A DNA stretch of 64,000 bases from Streptomonospora nanhaiensis (GCF_013410565.1 NZ_JACCFO010000001.1:1550001-1614000); one strand, 5' to 3'. Shown: positions 53,801 to 63,058, numbered from the stretch's first letter. Translations and numbers: made by a program. Notes: generated by a model from the letters alone, not told the origin.

Positions 53801-54814
53801 TCAGGCGCGGCCGGCACCGGGGGCGCCGCCGTCCAGGCCGCTCAGCTCGTGCATGGCGGCGCGCTCCGTGCGCGCGAGGCGGGCGAGGAGGCTGCCCGCC
53901 CGGTCGAGGTGGCAGGCCTCTCCCGTCTCGCCCGCCCGGGCGATGAGCGCCGCGGCCTCCGTCCACCCGGCGGCGGCCTCGGCGTACAGCTCGTGGCCCG
54001 CGCGCAGGCGGGGGCTGTCCAGCAGGCGGGCGCACTCGCCGAGGAAGTCGCGGTAGAGGTTGCGGAACAGGGCCCCGCCGGTGCCCGCCGACTCCATCAG
54101 CAGCGCGGCCCGCGGCAGGTCCTGCCGCGGGTCTCCGCCGCGCTCGAGCCAGGTGCGCACCAGCCGGCCCGCCTTGTCGATGCCGCGGTGGCCGAGGTTG
54201 GCGATAGGCGGGTCGAGGAAGGCGCGGGCGCAGGCGGTGATCGCGGGGACGATCCGGTCTGCCGGCGCGGGGGCGTCCGGCGGGACGGTGAGGGTGAAGG
54301 ACCGGTGCCGGGCGGTCATCGGGCCGCGCGCGGCCCGGGCCCGGGCCAGCCCGGCCAGGCCGGTGGTGACCGCGCCGCCCTGCTGCCGGGTGTCGACGAG
54401 GTAGGCGCGGTGGTCGTCGTAGCCGTACATGGCGACGATGTGGCCGCCGAAGCGCGTCTGAGGGGTGAAGTAGTCCAGGTGGCGGCTGTCGAGCTGGAGC
54501 CCGACGGGGCGGCCGGCGTCGATCGCGGCGGCCGCGTTCTCCCAGCCCCGGCGCGGGGAGGCCGTCTCCTGGACCCGGAGGTCCAGGCCGAGCCGCGCGG
54601 CCAGGTTCCGGGTCAGCTCGAAGGGCCGCACCCGTCCCCCGAGGAAGGGGAACCCCATGTTCCGCGCGTCCCAGTACACGAACGACAGCCCCGAGCCCAG
54701 GCCGAAGAGCATGGGCTCGGACAGGTCGACGCCCTGGTGCCGCAGCAGCACGCCCAGGGCGGTCGTCTCGCAGTGCTGCCCGCCGCGGGCCTCCACGCCG
54801 ACCACCGTGCTCAC
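53801..54814 (-). CDS. BtrH-like acyltransferase/cysteine-hydrolase-fold protein
   Basis: A 337-residue protein with a BtrH N-terminal domain: GGQHCETTALGVLLRHQGVD has the conserved Cys, then FGLGSGLSFVYWDARNMGFP, and FGGHIVAMYGYDDHRAYLVD supplies the His and Asp. The C-terminal part is DUF4872-like and helical. BtrH transfers an acyl chain from a carrier protein to an aminoglycoside; most homologues have unknown acceptors. The GTG at 54814 overlaps the stop of the MerR gene by four bases, so it is co-translated with, and perhaps induced by, that regulator. Confidence 0.82.
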   Translation of the reverse strand: MSTVVGVEARGGQHCETTALGVLLRHQGVDLSEPMLFGLGSGLSFVYWDARNMGFPFLGGRVRPFELTRNLAARLGLDLRVQETASPRRGWENAAAAIDAGRPVGLQLDSRHLDYFTPQTRFGGHIVAMYGYDDHRAYLVDTRQQGGAVTTGLAGLARARAARGPMTARHRSFTLTVPPDAPAPADRIVPAITACARAFLDPPIANLGHRGIDKAGRLVRTWLERGGDPRQDLPRAALLMESAGTGGALFRNLYRDFLGECARLLDSPRLRAGHELYAEAAAGWTEAAALIARAGETGEACHLDRAGSLLARLARTERAAMHELSGLDGGAPGAGRA

Positions 54815-55617
54815 GCCGCGCCCTCCTCGACGGGGACGGCCACTCGGGTGACCAGCTCGTCGGGCGCCGCCTCCCGGGGCCCGACGAGGTAGGTCTCGCG
54901 GACCGGCGCCAGCGGGCGCAGCCCGCGCTCGTGGACGGCGGCGAAGAGGGCGTTGTAGGCCAGGGGCAGCTGGGCGTAGGGCCCGGTGTGGGTGGTCCGG
55001 ACGACGGGCCCGCCGGGCAGCGCCACCGTCTCCAGGCCGGGCGGGGCCTCCCCCGGCCGCGCGGCCGCGCCCGCGGCGACCTCCATCGGATCGGCCGGGT
55101 CCAGCGGGTACAGCCCCCACAGCGGCGGATCGCAGGCCGCGCCCGCGCCGCCGAGCGCGGCCAGCAGCCGGCCGGCGCACGCGCCGAACACCTCGCCGAT
55201 CCGCTCGGGCGCGCCCTCCGCCCGCACCACAGCCAGCCGCCGCTCGGGCTCGGCGGCCGTCTCCACCTCGTAGCCGGGCAGCCCGCCCTCGGCCAGCCGC
55301 TCCAGCAGCGCCAGCCGCGCCTGGTCGCGGCGGATCCGCTCGGCCAGGCGGTCGCGCTCGGCGCGCAGGATCCGCGCCCTGGGCTCCGGTGCGGCGGCCA
55401 GCGCCCGGGCGATCACGGGCAGGGGCAGGTCCATCTCGCGCAGCAGGGCGATGGTCAGCGCGTCGCGGGCCTGTCCGGGCGCGTAGTAGCGGTAGCCGGA
55501 GGCGGCGTCCACGCGGACCGGGGACAGCAGCCCCAGCTCGTCGTAGTGGCGCAGCCGCTTGACGCTGAGCCGGCACAGGCGCGCGAAGCGCCCGATGGTG
55601 AGGAGGTCGTCGTGCAT
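54811..55617 (-). CDS. MerR regulator with GyrI-like effector domain
   Basis: A 268-residue MerR protein. The DNA-binding domain is LLTIGRFARLCRLSVKRLRH, then YDELGLLSPVRVDAASGYRY. A coiled-coil linker follows (RILRAERDRLAERIRRDQAR). The C-terminal half is a GyrI-like small-molecule-binding domain (GLETVALPGGPVVRTTHTGP, then YAQLPLAYNALFAAVHERGL). It probably senses an amphipathic drug and activates its own operon with the BtrH-like gene. The start at 55617 lies just 12 bases from a 25-base palindrome. Confidence 0.9.
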   Translation of the reverse strand: MHDDLLTIGRFARLCRLSVKRLRHYDELGLLSPVRVDAASGYRYYAPGQARDALTIALLREMDLPLPVIARALAAAPEPRARILRAERDRLAERIRRDQARLALLERLAEGGLPGYEVETAAEPERRLAVVRAEGAPERIGEVFGACAGRLLAALGGAGAACDPPLWGLYPLDPADPMEVAAGAAARPGEAPPGLETVALPGGPVVRTTHTGPYAQLPLAYNALFAAVHERGLRPLAPVRETYLVGPREAAPDELVTRVAVPVEEGAA

Positions 55618-55628
55618 CCCCTCATGGT

Positions 55629-55653
55629 GGACCCTCCCACGGTGGGAGGGTCC
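55629..55653. promoter_or_regulatory. 25-base perfect palindrome, MerR operator
   Basis: Arms GGACCCTCCCAC and GTGGGAGGGTCC are separated by a single G. It lies 12 bases upstream of the merR-type start and is the probable binding site of that regulator; the ACCCTCCC/GGGAGGGT half-sites are typical of MerR-type operators. Confidence 0.72.
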
Positions 55654-55686
55654 AGCGCCGCCCGCGCCAGGCGCCTGAAACGGGGC

Positions 55687-55720
55687 GGGCGGCCCGGGGC
55701 GCCGAGGCCCCGGGCCGCCC
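55687..55720 (-). terminator. 14-bp hairpin after amino-acid permease
   Basis: GGGCGGCCCGGGGC (55687-55700) pairs with GCCCCGGGCCGCCC (55707-55720). It lies just after the permease stop codon in the leftward direction. Confidence 0.7.
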
Positions 55721-55740
55721 GCACGCGCGCGGTCGGCGCG

Positions 55741-57201
55741 CTACCGCTCCGCGCCGACGTCGGTCGGCGGCGGCGCGGTGTTCAGGTTGGACCTGCGGTA
55801 GGAGTAGGCGAAGTAGATCACCAGGCCGATGAGCAGCCACACCAGGAACCGCAGCCAGGTCTGCACGTCGAGGAAGGAGATCAGCCAGATGGAGAACACC
55901 ACCCCGACGAGCGGCACCACGGGCATGCCCGGCGTCTTGAACGTGCGGGGCAGGTCCGGGCGGCGGTAGCGGAGAACGATCACCGCGATGCAGACCACGA
56001 CGAACGCCGAGAGGATGCCGATGTTGGTGAGCGCGGCCGCCTCGCCGATCGGCAGGAGGCCCGCCAGGACCGCCGAGACCACGCCGGCGATCCAGGTCAC
56101 GCGCACCGGAACGTGGTGCTTGGGGTCGGTCTTGGCGAACCACCGGGGCAGCAGGCCGTCGCGGCTCATCGCCCACCACACGCGGGTGGCGCCGAGCATG
56201 AACGTGAACATCACGGTCAGGATCGAGATGACCGCGCCGATGGCGATGAGGTTGGCCAGCCAGCCCAGGCCGTTGGCCTCGAACGCCACCGCGAAGCCGG
56301 CCGTGGGGTCGATGTCGGTGTAGGACTGCATGCCGGTCAGCACCAGGCAGGCCAGCACGTAGAGCACCATCGAGATGACCAGCGACAGGATGATCGCCTT
56401 GGGCATGTGGCGCTGGGCGTCCTTGGACTCCTCGGCGGCGGTGCTCATCGCGTCGTAGCCGAACACCGCGAAGAACACCACGGCGGCCCCCGCCATCACC
56501 CCGCCGGCGCCGTAGGGCAGGAACGGCGAGTAGTTGGCGGTGTCGACGTAGAAGACGCCGACGAAGATGATCACCAGGACGATCGCGACCTTGAGGCCGA
56601 CGAAGAACGTCTCGAAGCGCGCCGCGTTCTTCACGCCGCGGGTCAGCAGGAACGCGATGAACAGGCACAGCAGCACCGCGAACAGGTTGATGCGGTAGGA
56701 GCCGTCGGGGACCCCCTCGGGCTCGGTGCCGGGCGCGCCCATCATCCACAGCGGGAGTTCCATGCCCAGTGAGGACAGGAAGAAGTTGAAGTAGCCCGAG
56801 ATGCCGATCGCGACCACCGCCACGATCGCGATGTACTCCAGCAGCAGGTCCCAGCCGATGAACCAGCCGACGATCTCGCCGAGCACGGCGTAGCCGTAGG
56901 TGTAGGCCGACCCCGCGCGCGGGATCAGGCCGGCGAACTCCGCGTAGGAGAACGCGGCCGCCGCGCTGGCGATGCCCGCGACGAGGAACGAGAAGAGGAC
57001 ACCGGGCCCGGCCGTGCCGTTGGCGACCTCTCCGGCCAGGGAGAACACGCCGGCGCCGATGATGGCGCCGACGCCGATCGCGGTCAGCTGCCACAGGCCC
57101 AGGGACCGCTGCAGCCCTCCGCTGCCCGTTTCCTCGATTTGGTCGATCGGTTTGCGGCGGAACACCCCTCGTGCGGGGCCCGCCTTCCCGGTGGATGCCA
57201 T
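55741..57201 (-). CDS. APC-family cationic amino-acid permease
   Basis: A 486-residue permease with about 12-14 membrane helices. The APC signature is LWQLTAIGVGAIIGAGVFSL (first helix with the glycine loop). Further typical parts are FSYAEFAGLIPRAGSAYTYG, FFAVFGYDAMSTAAEESKDA and a C-terminal YFAYSYRRSNLN. It resembles YfnA/CAT-type transporters for branched or cationic amino acids. It is flanked by a strong hairpin, and the epimerase gene lies 180 bases upstream with no clear link. Confidence 0.93.
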   Translation of the reverse strand: MASTGKAGPARGVFRRKPIDQIEETGSGGLQRSLGLWQLTAIGVGAIIGAGVFSLAGEVANGTAGPGVLFSFLVAGIASAAAAFSYAEFAGLIPRAGSAYTYGYAVLGEIVGWFIGWDLLLEYIAIVAVVAIGISGYFNFFLSSLGMELPLWMMGAPGTEPEGVPDGSYRINLFAVLLCLFIAFLLTRGVKNAARFETFFVGLKVAIVLVIIFVGVFYVDTANYSPFLPYGAGGVMAGAAVVFFAVFGYDAMSTAAEESKDAQRHMPKAIILSLVISMVLYVLACLVLTGMQSYTDIDPTAGFAVAFEANGLGWLANLIAIGAVISILTVMFTFMLGATRVWWAMSRDGLLPRWFAKTDPKHHVPVRVTWIAGVVSAVLAGLLPIGEAAALTNIGILSAFVVVCIAVIVLRYRRPDLPRTFKTPGMPVVPLVGVVFSIWLISFLDVQTWLRFLVWLLIGLVIYFAYSYRRSNLNTAPPPTDVGAER

Positions 57202-57381
57202 GGTCGCGTCCAGTTCTGCTCGTGACAGTGAAACGCCCCGCCCGCCCCCGTGTCGTCGGGCACAAGGCTGGACGAACCGTATTACGCGCCCCCAGGCCGG
57301 CGGGACAGGGGTTACGACACTGGATACGCCCCGTTGTTTGATCGAGAGGAAAGATCGGCACCGCGCGGGCTCGCGGGCGCG

Positions 57382-58335
57382 TCAGGACGGCCGGGACGCC
57401 TCCGCCGGGCCGGCGCCGAGCGCGCGGACGGTCTCGCGCACGGCCTCCTCCCACGGGGTCGGCTCGATCCCGAACTCCTCGGTGGTGGCGGCGCCGTCAA
57501 GGACGTAGGGGCGGTCCCACTGGTAGAGCAGGTCCCCCACCTCGCGCAGCAGGGGCGAGACCGGGAAGGCCAGCCGCAGCAGCGGCCGCGGGACGCGGAC
57601 CACCCGGGGCGGCCGCGCCCCCGCCTCGCGCGCCAGGTCGGCCACCATCGCGCGCACCGTGCGCGCGGGCGGCGAGGGTACGTGCCAGGCCCGCCCCCAG
57701 CCCCGCTCGCTCGCGGCGGCGGCGGCCAGCGTGCGCGCGACGTCGGGGACGTAGCTGACGCTGTGCGGCAGGTCGGGGTCGCCGAAGACGAAGGCCGGGC
57801 GGCCCCGCAGCGCCGGGGCGGCGTAGAGGAGCGGGACGCTGTTCGCCGGCCGCACCGCGCCGATGTAGTCGGCGGCGCGCACCTCGGTCACCCGCACCGC
57901 GCCCGCCTCGTGGCGCGCCAGGGCTTCGCGCCACATGCGCGCCCGCAGCCGGCCCTTGTGGTCGGTGGCCGCCAGGGGGAGGTCGCGGGTGATCGGGCCC
58001 TCGACCGGGCCGTAGCCGTAGAGGTTGCCGGTGATGGCCAGCACCGCGCCGGTGTCCTCGGCGGCCCGCAGGAGGGCCGCCGCCAGCGGGGGCCAGTGCT
58101 CGGCCCACTGGGTGTAGGGGCCGGGGTTGGCGCAGTTGTAGAGGACGGCGGCGCCGCGCGCGTGCCGGGTGAGCTCCGCCGCGTCGGAGGCGTCGGCCCG
58201 CACCCGGGTGACCCCGGCCCGCTCGGGGCCGCCGCCGGAGCGGGTGAGGACCCGCACCTCCTCACCGGAGTCGGCGAGCAGGTGCGCGAGCGCGGTGCCG
58301 ACCGGGCCGGCACCGACGATGACGTGGAGGGGCAT
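57382..58335 (-). CDS. NAD(P)-dependent epimerase/dehydratase-like protein
   Basis: A 317-residue atypical SDR. The Rossmann start is MPLHVIVGAGPVGTALAHLL, with the GxGxxG turn, followed by RVLTRSGGGPERAGVTRV. The canonical YxxxK pair is replaced by the pattern TGNLYGYGPVEGPITRDLPL with HKGRLRARMW, as in NmrA/epimerase-like proteins that bind NAD(P) and modify nucleotide sugars or lipids. The C-terminal part includes YVPDVARTLAAAAASERGW. The substrate is unknown. ATG 58335 has a good family fit. Confidence 0.87.
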   Translation of the reverse strand: MPLHVIVGAGPVGTALAHLLADSGEEVRVLTRSGGGPERAGVTRVRADASDAAELTRHARGAAVLYNCANPGPYTQWAEHWPPLAAALLRAAEDTGAVLAITGNLYGYGPVEGPITRDLPLAATDHKGRLRARMWREALARHEAGAVRVTEVRAADYIGAVRPANSVPLLYAAPALRGRPAFVFGDPDLPHSVSYVPDVARTLAAAAASERGWGRAWHVPSPPARTVRAMVADLAREAGARPPRVVRVPRPLLRLAFPVSPLLREVGDLLYQWDRPYVLDGAATTEEFGIEPTPWEEAVRETVRALGAGPAEASRPS

Positions 58336-58544
58336 GGCCGCCCTTTCGGGTGAACGCGGACTGGCGGTGGCGGGTGCGTGGGCGACCAGTCTTCCAGCTT
58401 CGGACGAGCGCCCGGACGCGAGCCGCCGTGGGGGCCTGCCCGGGTGCCGACCGGCGCCGCGGCGGGCCGCACGCGTGGGCGGCGCGCGTGGTCCGGCGCC
58501 CCCGAGGTCGCCGTCGGCGATCGGTCGGGGGCCCGCGGTCGCGG

Positions 58545-59435
58545 TCAGAGCAGGCCCAGCAGCACGGGGACGGCGTTCACCGCGCCGTGCACGGCCAGGA
58601 GCGGCCACATCATCCGGTACCGGCTCCACAGGTAGCCCAGGAACAATCCCTGCACCCCCTGGTTGGCGAAAGCCGAGGCCAGATCGGTGGGCAGGTGTCC
58701 CGTGCCCTGGATGGCGACGTGCCAGGACGCCCAGAGCAGCGAGGACAGCACGATGGCGGGCCAGGGTCCCAGGAGGCGCTCCCACCGGGACTGCAGCCAG
58801 CGCCGGTAGAAGACCTCTTCGAGCAGGCTGTTGACCGCGAACACGACGACCACGGTGACCAGCAGGGTGCCCACATCGACCTGGGCGGCGTAGTCGCTGG
58901 GCGGCACCGCCGACGGCCCGGTGTAGGTGAGGGCGAACCAGGCGGCCACCGGCACCAGCGGTCCGTAGCGGCGCCACGCCCCGGCCCGTTCGCGCGCCGG
59001 CCGGGGCACCCGGGGAGCCGGGCGCGTCAGCCGGAACAGCACCAGCGGCACGGCCAGCAGCAAAACGAGCTTGAGGACCGTGTGCGCCGGCTCCCCGCCG
59101 CCCAGCAGACCCAGCGCCACCGCGAACAGCAGGGCCGAGGCCGCCAGCACGGCCGCCTGGAGACGCGGCGCCCGATCCCCCGCGGACCCGATCGCCGGCG
59201 GCACCGCCCCGAGTCGAGGCGGCACCAGCCGCACCAGGAGCAGGCCGACCAGGGCGGGCACCCAGCGGTGCCACACGGGGACCGTGCCGCTGTGGTCGGC
59301 CGTGTAGCGGATCTCGGTGGCCCCGCTCAGGACCAGCCACGCGACGGAGGCGCCCAGCAGGAGCAGCCCGGCGACCAGCACGGCGGGGGAGGCCGCCCGG
59401 CGGCCCGGAGGACGGTGGTCTGTCGTCTTCGGCAC
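58545..59435 (-). CDS. CPBP-family intramembrane metalloprotease
   Basis: A 296-residue membrane protein with about eight helices and the CPBP (Abi) motifs: EEVFYR in FAVNSLLEEVFYRRWLQ, the WHV in SLLWASWHVAIQGTGHL, and HGAVNA in the last helix. The acidic pair and His residues form the zinc site of Rce1-like proteases. It may process lipidated or bacteriocin-type peptides, or contribute to immunity; no target is visible nearby. The 208-base gap to the epimerase contains nothing recognisable. Confidence 0.9.
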   Translation of the reverse strand: MPKTTDHRPPGRRAASPAVLVAGLLLLGASVAWLVLSGATEIRYTADHSGTVPVWHRWVPALVGLLLVRLVPPRLGAVPPAIGSAGDRAPRLQAAVLAASALLFAVALGLLGGGEPAHTVLKLVLLLAVPLVLFRLTRPAPRVPRPARERAGAWRRYGPLVPVAAWFALTYTGPSAVPPSDYAAQVDVGTLLVTVVVVFAVNSLLEEVFYRRWLQSRWERLLGPWPAIVLSSLLWASWHVAIQGTGHLPTDLASAFANQGVQGLFLGYLWSRYRMMWPLLAVHGAVNAVPVLLGLL

Positions 59436-59462
59436 GCCCGCACCCTAGTGGGTTGGCCACAC

Positions 59463-59499
59463 CCGGTGCCCGGGCGGCCTGCGGCCGCCCGGGCACCGG
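59463..59499 (-). terminator. 17-bp perfect hairpin after MMPL gene
   Basis: CCGGTGCCCGGGCGGCC (59463-59479) pairs perfectly with GGCCGCCCGGGCACCGG (59483-59499) across TGC. It lies 22 bases beyond the stop codon of the leftward MMPL gene. Confidence 0.78.
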
Positions 59500-59521
59500 C
59501 GTGAAAGCGGGCGCGAGTGCG

Positions 59522-62032
59522 CTAGTGCCGCTCGGAGGGCACCCGGTCCTGTGCGGGGCGGTCGGCCTCGGCGGTGGGCGCGGCCCGGGGCGGCTTTGGG
59601 CGCTGGTGGCGGCGCTCCAGGGCGGCGCCCTCCACGTCGATGTCGGGCAGGAGCCGGTCCAGCCGGCGGGGCAGCCACCACGCCGCGTCCCCGGCCAGGT
59701 GCATCAGGGCCGGCACCAGCACCATGCGCACCACGAACGCGTCGATGAGCACGCCGAAGGCGAGCGCGAACCCGATGGAGCTGATCATGACGGTCTCGGA
59801 GAAGACGAACCCGCCGAACACCGAGATCATGATGACCGCCGCGGCGGTGACCACCGCGCGGCCCGCCCGGAAGCCCTGCACCACCGCGGTCCGGGCCGGG
59901 GCGCCGTGCACGTAGGCCTCGCGCATGCCGGTGCCGATGAACAGCATGTAGTCCATCGCCAGGCCGAACAGGATCCCGACCAGGAGCGTGGGCAGGAAGT
60001 TCAGCACCGGTCCGGTGTTCTCGACGCCGATGAGGCCGCCGAGCCAGCCCCACTGGTAGACGGCCACCACGCCGCCCAGCGCGGCGAAGAAGGACAGGAT
60101 GAACCCGAGCGTGGCCACCACCGGCACGAACACCGACCGGAACACCAGCAGCAGGATGACCAGGGACAGGCCCACCACCACGGCGAGGTAGGTGGGCAGC
60201 GCCCCGCTCAGGGTCTCGGAGATGTCGATGTTGCCGCTGGCCACGCCCGCGACCCCCAGCGGGCCGGTGCCCTCGATCGGCTCCAGGTCGCGCAGGGAGT
60301 GCACCAGGTCCTCGGTGGACGCGCTGGCCGGGCCGTCGACGGGCACGACCTGGAAGATGGCCGTGGTGTGGTCGTCGGAGACCCCGATGGGGGCCACCGC
60401 CGCCACGTCGTCGAAGGAGTAGATCTCCTCGGCGATCTCGGCCTGCTCGCGCTGGGCGTTGCGCTCGGCGGCCTCCTCGGTGGGGCCGCCGGTGAGGCGC
60501 GCCGCCACCAGCAGGGTGCCGTTCTGCCCGGCGCCGAAGTTCTCCTCAACGGCGGTGTGGGCCTGGTACTGGGTGGAGTGGGTGGGCTCGGAGGAGCCGT
60601 CGGGCATGCCCAGCCGCAGGTCGAGGGCCGGCAGGGCGATCACGACCAGGGCCGCCACGGCCGCGCCGGCCTGGGCCAGGGCCCGGCCGGTCGGCATCGG
60701 GCGCGGCTGCCGCGCGGCCGCCTCCTCCTCCGCAGCGGCGGGGGTGCGCTCGGCGAGGCGGGCGCGCTCGCGGCGCGCCAGGACGCGGTGGCCAAGCAGC
60801 GCCAGCAGCGCGGGCACCAGCGTGACCGCGACGAGCACGGCGACGGCCAGGGCGAGCGCGCCGATGCTGCCCATGAGGCCCAGGAAGCCGATCCCGATGA
60901 GGTTGAGGCCCAGCAGCGCGATGAGGACGGTCGTGCCCGCGAACACCACGGCGTTGCCCGCGGTGCCGGCGGCCAGGCCGATGGACTCGGCGACCTCCAC
61001 CCCCTCCTTGAGCTGGCGGCGGTGCCGGTTGACGATGAACAGCGCGTAGTCGATGCCGATGGCCAGCCCGAGCATGAGGCCCAGGATCGGCGTCACCGAC
61101 GCCATCTCCACCACGCCCGACAGCGACATCGCGGTCAGGGTCGCGACGCCGACCCCCACCAGCGCGGTGACGATCGGCAGCGCGGCGCCCAGGAGGGTGC
61201 CCAGCATGACCACCAGCACCACGCCGGCCACGATCACGCCGATGACCTCGGCGGGGCTGACCAGGGTGGGCATGGTGCGGGCCAGGTCGCTGTTGAAGTC
61301 GACCTCGGTGCCCGGCACCGGGTTGCCGGAGAAGACCTCCATGACGGCGGCGCGGGTCTCCTGGGAGACCTCCATCTGGTCCTCGGTGAAGGAGACGTTG
61401 ACCAGCGCGGTGTCGCCGTCCTCGGAGACCGTGCGGATGCCCTCGGCCATCTCCATCATGGCCTCGCCCTGCTCCAGCCGGCCGTACTCGGCCTCCAGGG
61501 TCTCGCGGCCCTCGTCGATCTCGGCCTGCTCGGCGTCGAACTGGGCCTGGGCCTGGGCGAGCAGCCCGGCGGCCTCGGCCTGCTCGCGGGCCTGGTCCAG
61601 CTCCTCCTGGCCGGACTCCAGCTCCGCCATGGCCGCGTCGAGCTCCTCGCGGCCGTCGGCCAGCTCCTGGCGCTGGTCGGCGCGCTCGCTCTCGGCGGCG
61701 AACGGGTCGACCGCGTCCGCCACGCCGGAGACCTCGGCGGCCCGCTCGGCGCGCTCGGCGATCGCCTCGCGCTGGTCGTGGGTGAAGGCCGAGCCGTCCT
61801 CGGTCTGGTAGACGACGATGCCCGCGCCGCCGCCCATGTCGGAGAACTTCTCCGACAGCAGCCGGTTCACCTCGTCGGTGGGGGTGCCGGGGATGGAGAA
61901 GCTGTCCTCCAGTTCGCCCGCGTAGAGGACGTAGGCGGCGCCGGCCGCCGCGAGCAGAGCCAGCCAGACCGCGATGACGGTGCGGGCGCGGCGCGCGCAC
62001 GCGCGCCCGAGTCGGTAGAGAAGTTCAGCCAT
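59522..62032 (-). CDS. MMPL/RND-type membrane transporter
   Basis: An 836-residue transporter with about 12 membrane helices in two halves. The first half has a large extracellular loop after helix 1; the sensor-like helices include MLGLAIGIDYALFIVNRHRR, and the second half has LVGILFGLAMDYMLFIGTGM, both with the Asp-Tyr pair typical of MMPL proton relays. Loop 1 carries a coiled-coil insertion (about residues 115-215), rich in Glu, Gln and Ala heptads. MMPL proteins export lipids, glycolipids or drugs. The divergent TetR gene at 62751 is transcribed in the same leftward direction just upstream, so both are likely co-regulated. Confidence 0.93.
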   Translation of the reverse strand: MAELLYRLGRACARRARTVIAVWLALLAAAGAAYVLYAGELEDSFSIPGTPTDEVNRLLSEKFSDMGGGAGIVVYQTEDGSAFTHDQREAIAERAERAAEVSGVADAVDPFAAESERADQRQELADGREELDAAMAELESGQEELDQAREQAEAAGLLAQAQAQFDAEQAEIDEGRETLEAEYGRLEQGEAMMEMAEGIRTVSEDGDTALVNVSFTEDQMEVSQETRAAVMEVFSGNPVPGTEVDFNSDLARTMPTLVSPAEVIGVIVAGVVLVVMLGTLLGAALPIVTALVGVGVATLTAMSLSGVVEMASVTPILGLMLGLAIGIDYALFIVNRHRRQLKEGVEVAESIGLAAGTAGNAVVFAGTTVLIALLGLNLIGIGFLGLMGSIGALALAVAVLVAVTLVPALLALLGHRVLARRERARLAERTPAAAEEEAAARQPRPMPTGRALAQAGAAVAALVVIALPALDLRLGMPDGSSEPTHSTQYQAHTAVEENFGAGQNGTLLVAARLTGGPTEEAAERNAQREQAEIAEEIYSFDDVAAVAPIGVSDDHTTAIFQVVPVDGPASASTEDLVHSLRDLEPIEGTGPLGVAGVASGNIDISETLSGALPTYLAVVVGLSLVILLLVFRSVFVPVVATLGFILSFFAALGGVVAVYQWGWLGGLIGVENTGPVLNFLPTLLVGILFGLAMDYMLFIGTGMREAYVHGAPARTAVVQGFRAGRAVVTAAAVIMISVFGGFVFSETVMISSIGFALAFGVLIDAFVVRMVLVPALMHLAGDAAWWLPRRLDRLLPDIDVEGAALERRHQRPKPPRAAPTAEADRPAQDRVPSERH

Positions 62033-62076
62033 GAGTGGGGTGCCCAACGGAAGGTAGTGGGGGGAGCGCGCAGCGC

Positions 62077-62751
62077 TCAGGAAGAGGCGGGTCCGGGCGG
62101 GCCGTACCCGTTGCGGATGATCAGGATCATGCGGTCCAGCAGTTCCAGCCAGACCCGGCGGGAGTCCGCGTCGTCGACGCCGCCGGTGATCCGCTCCCAG
62201 TGCTGGACGGTGACCGCGCCGCCGCTGATGAGCGCGCCGCACATGAGGTCGACCTGGAGCGGGTCGGCGCCGGGGTGGCGGCGCAGCACGATCGCGGCCA
62301 GGCGGGCGCCCACGTCGTTGAGCGCCCGCTCGAACAGCGCCGCGCGGCTGGGTGAGGCGGGTTCGCGCCCCTCCGGCCCGAGCAGGTGCTTGAGCCGGGT
62401 GATGGGGGTGAGCAGGTCGGTGCGGCGGATCGCCGCGGCGAAGCCGTCGAACATGTCGTGCGGGCCCTCTCCGGCGGCCGCGGGGAGGTTGGCCTCGATG
62501 CTGTCGACGATCGCCGCCAGCATCGTGCCGAACGCCTCCAGGACGATGTCGTCCAGGGACCGGAAGTGGTTGAACACGGTGCGGCGGGAGACGTCGGCCC
62601 GCTCGGCGAGCTGGTCGACGGTGAAGCCGGTGTCCCCGCGCTCGGTCATGAGCGCGGCGGCGGCCTCGACGAGGGCGCGGCGGTGCCGCGACTTCAGCGC
62701 CTCGCGCCGGTCGGGCGCGGGCGGCCGCGCGGACGGTGGTGAGGAGTGCAC
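62077..62751 (-). CDS. TetR-family repressor of the MMPL gene
   Basis: A 224-residue TetR protein: LVEAAAALMTERGDTGFTVD, then QLAERADVSRRTVFNHFRSL is the helix-turn-helix. The C-terminal ligand domain contains PLQVDLMCGALISGGAVTVQ. The GTG at 62751 has no clear ribosome binding site, and the transcript may be leaderless. A 17-base perfect palindrome and a second weaker one lie 20-50 bases upstream, and the MMPL gene follows after 44 bases in the same direction, so it should repress its own operon. Confidence 0.9.
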   Translation of the reverse strand: MHSSPPSARPPAPDRREALKSRHRRALVEAAAALMTERGDTGFTVDQLAERADVSRRTVFNHFRSLDDIVLEAFGTMLAAIVDSIEANLPAAAGEGPHDMFDGFAAAIRRTDLLTPITRLKHLLGPEGREPASPSRAALFERALNDVGARLAAIVLRRHPGADPLQVDLMCGALISGGAVTVQHWERITGGVDDADSRRVWLELLDRMILIIRNGYGPPGPASS

Positions 62752-62771
62752 GTCATCACATTAGGGACGAG

Positions 62772-62802
62772 GTTGCACTCAGTGCAACGACGCACCGAGT
62801 GC
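62772..62802. promoter_or_regulatory. two TetR-type operators
   Basis: GTTGCACTCAGTGCAAC (62772-62788) is a perfect 8-base inverted repeat around one base. GCACCGAGTGC (62792-62802) is a weaker copy of the same half-site. Both lie upstream of the tetR-MMPL pair. Confidence 0.75.
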
Positions 62803-63058
62803 AGCCGGTCACATCCGCGGCGCGGCCGCCTCGGCCCGCGGGCGGCCGGGCGCGCCCGGGGCGGGGGCCACTCCGGCTCCGGCCGCGCGCCCGCCCACGC
62901 GCGGGCGGTGATGGCGGTCGTCCCTCAGCAGCGCCACGGCGTCCTCCCGGCCCCCGTTGCCGAGCGGGCGCGGTCACCGTGCAGGTCGTCCATCAGCGGT
63001 CCTCAACGGCAAAGGCGGTGCGGCGGCGCGGGCGGCAGCGGCCCGGCGGACGCGCGGG
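62803..63058. other. intergenic, nothing identified
   Basis: Apart from the two operators just to its left, I find no gene, RNA or repeat in this gap between the TetR gene and the lipoprotein gene. Confidence 0.5.

Noticed and set aside
59453-62764. 1103-codon open frame on the plus strand
   Set aside because: It is antisense to the MMPL and TetR genes, which have clear motifs; the translation is low-complexity His/Asp/Gly/Arg.
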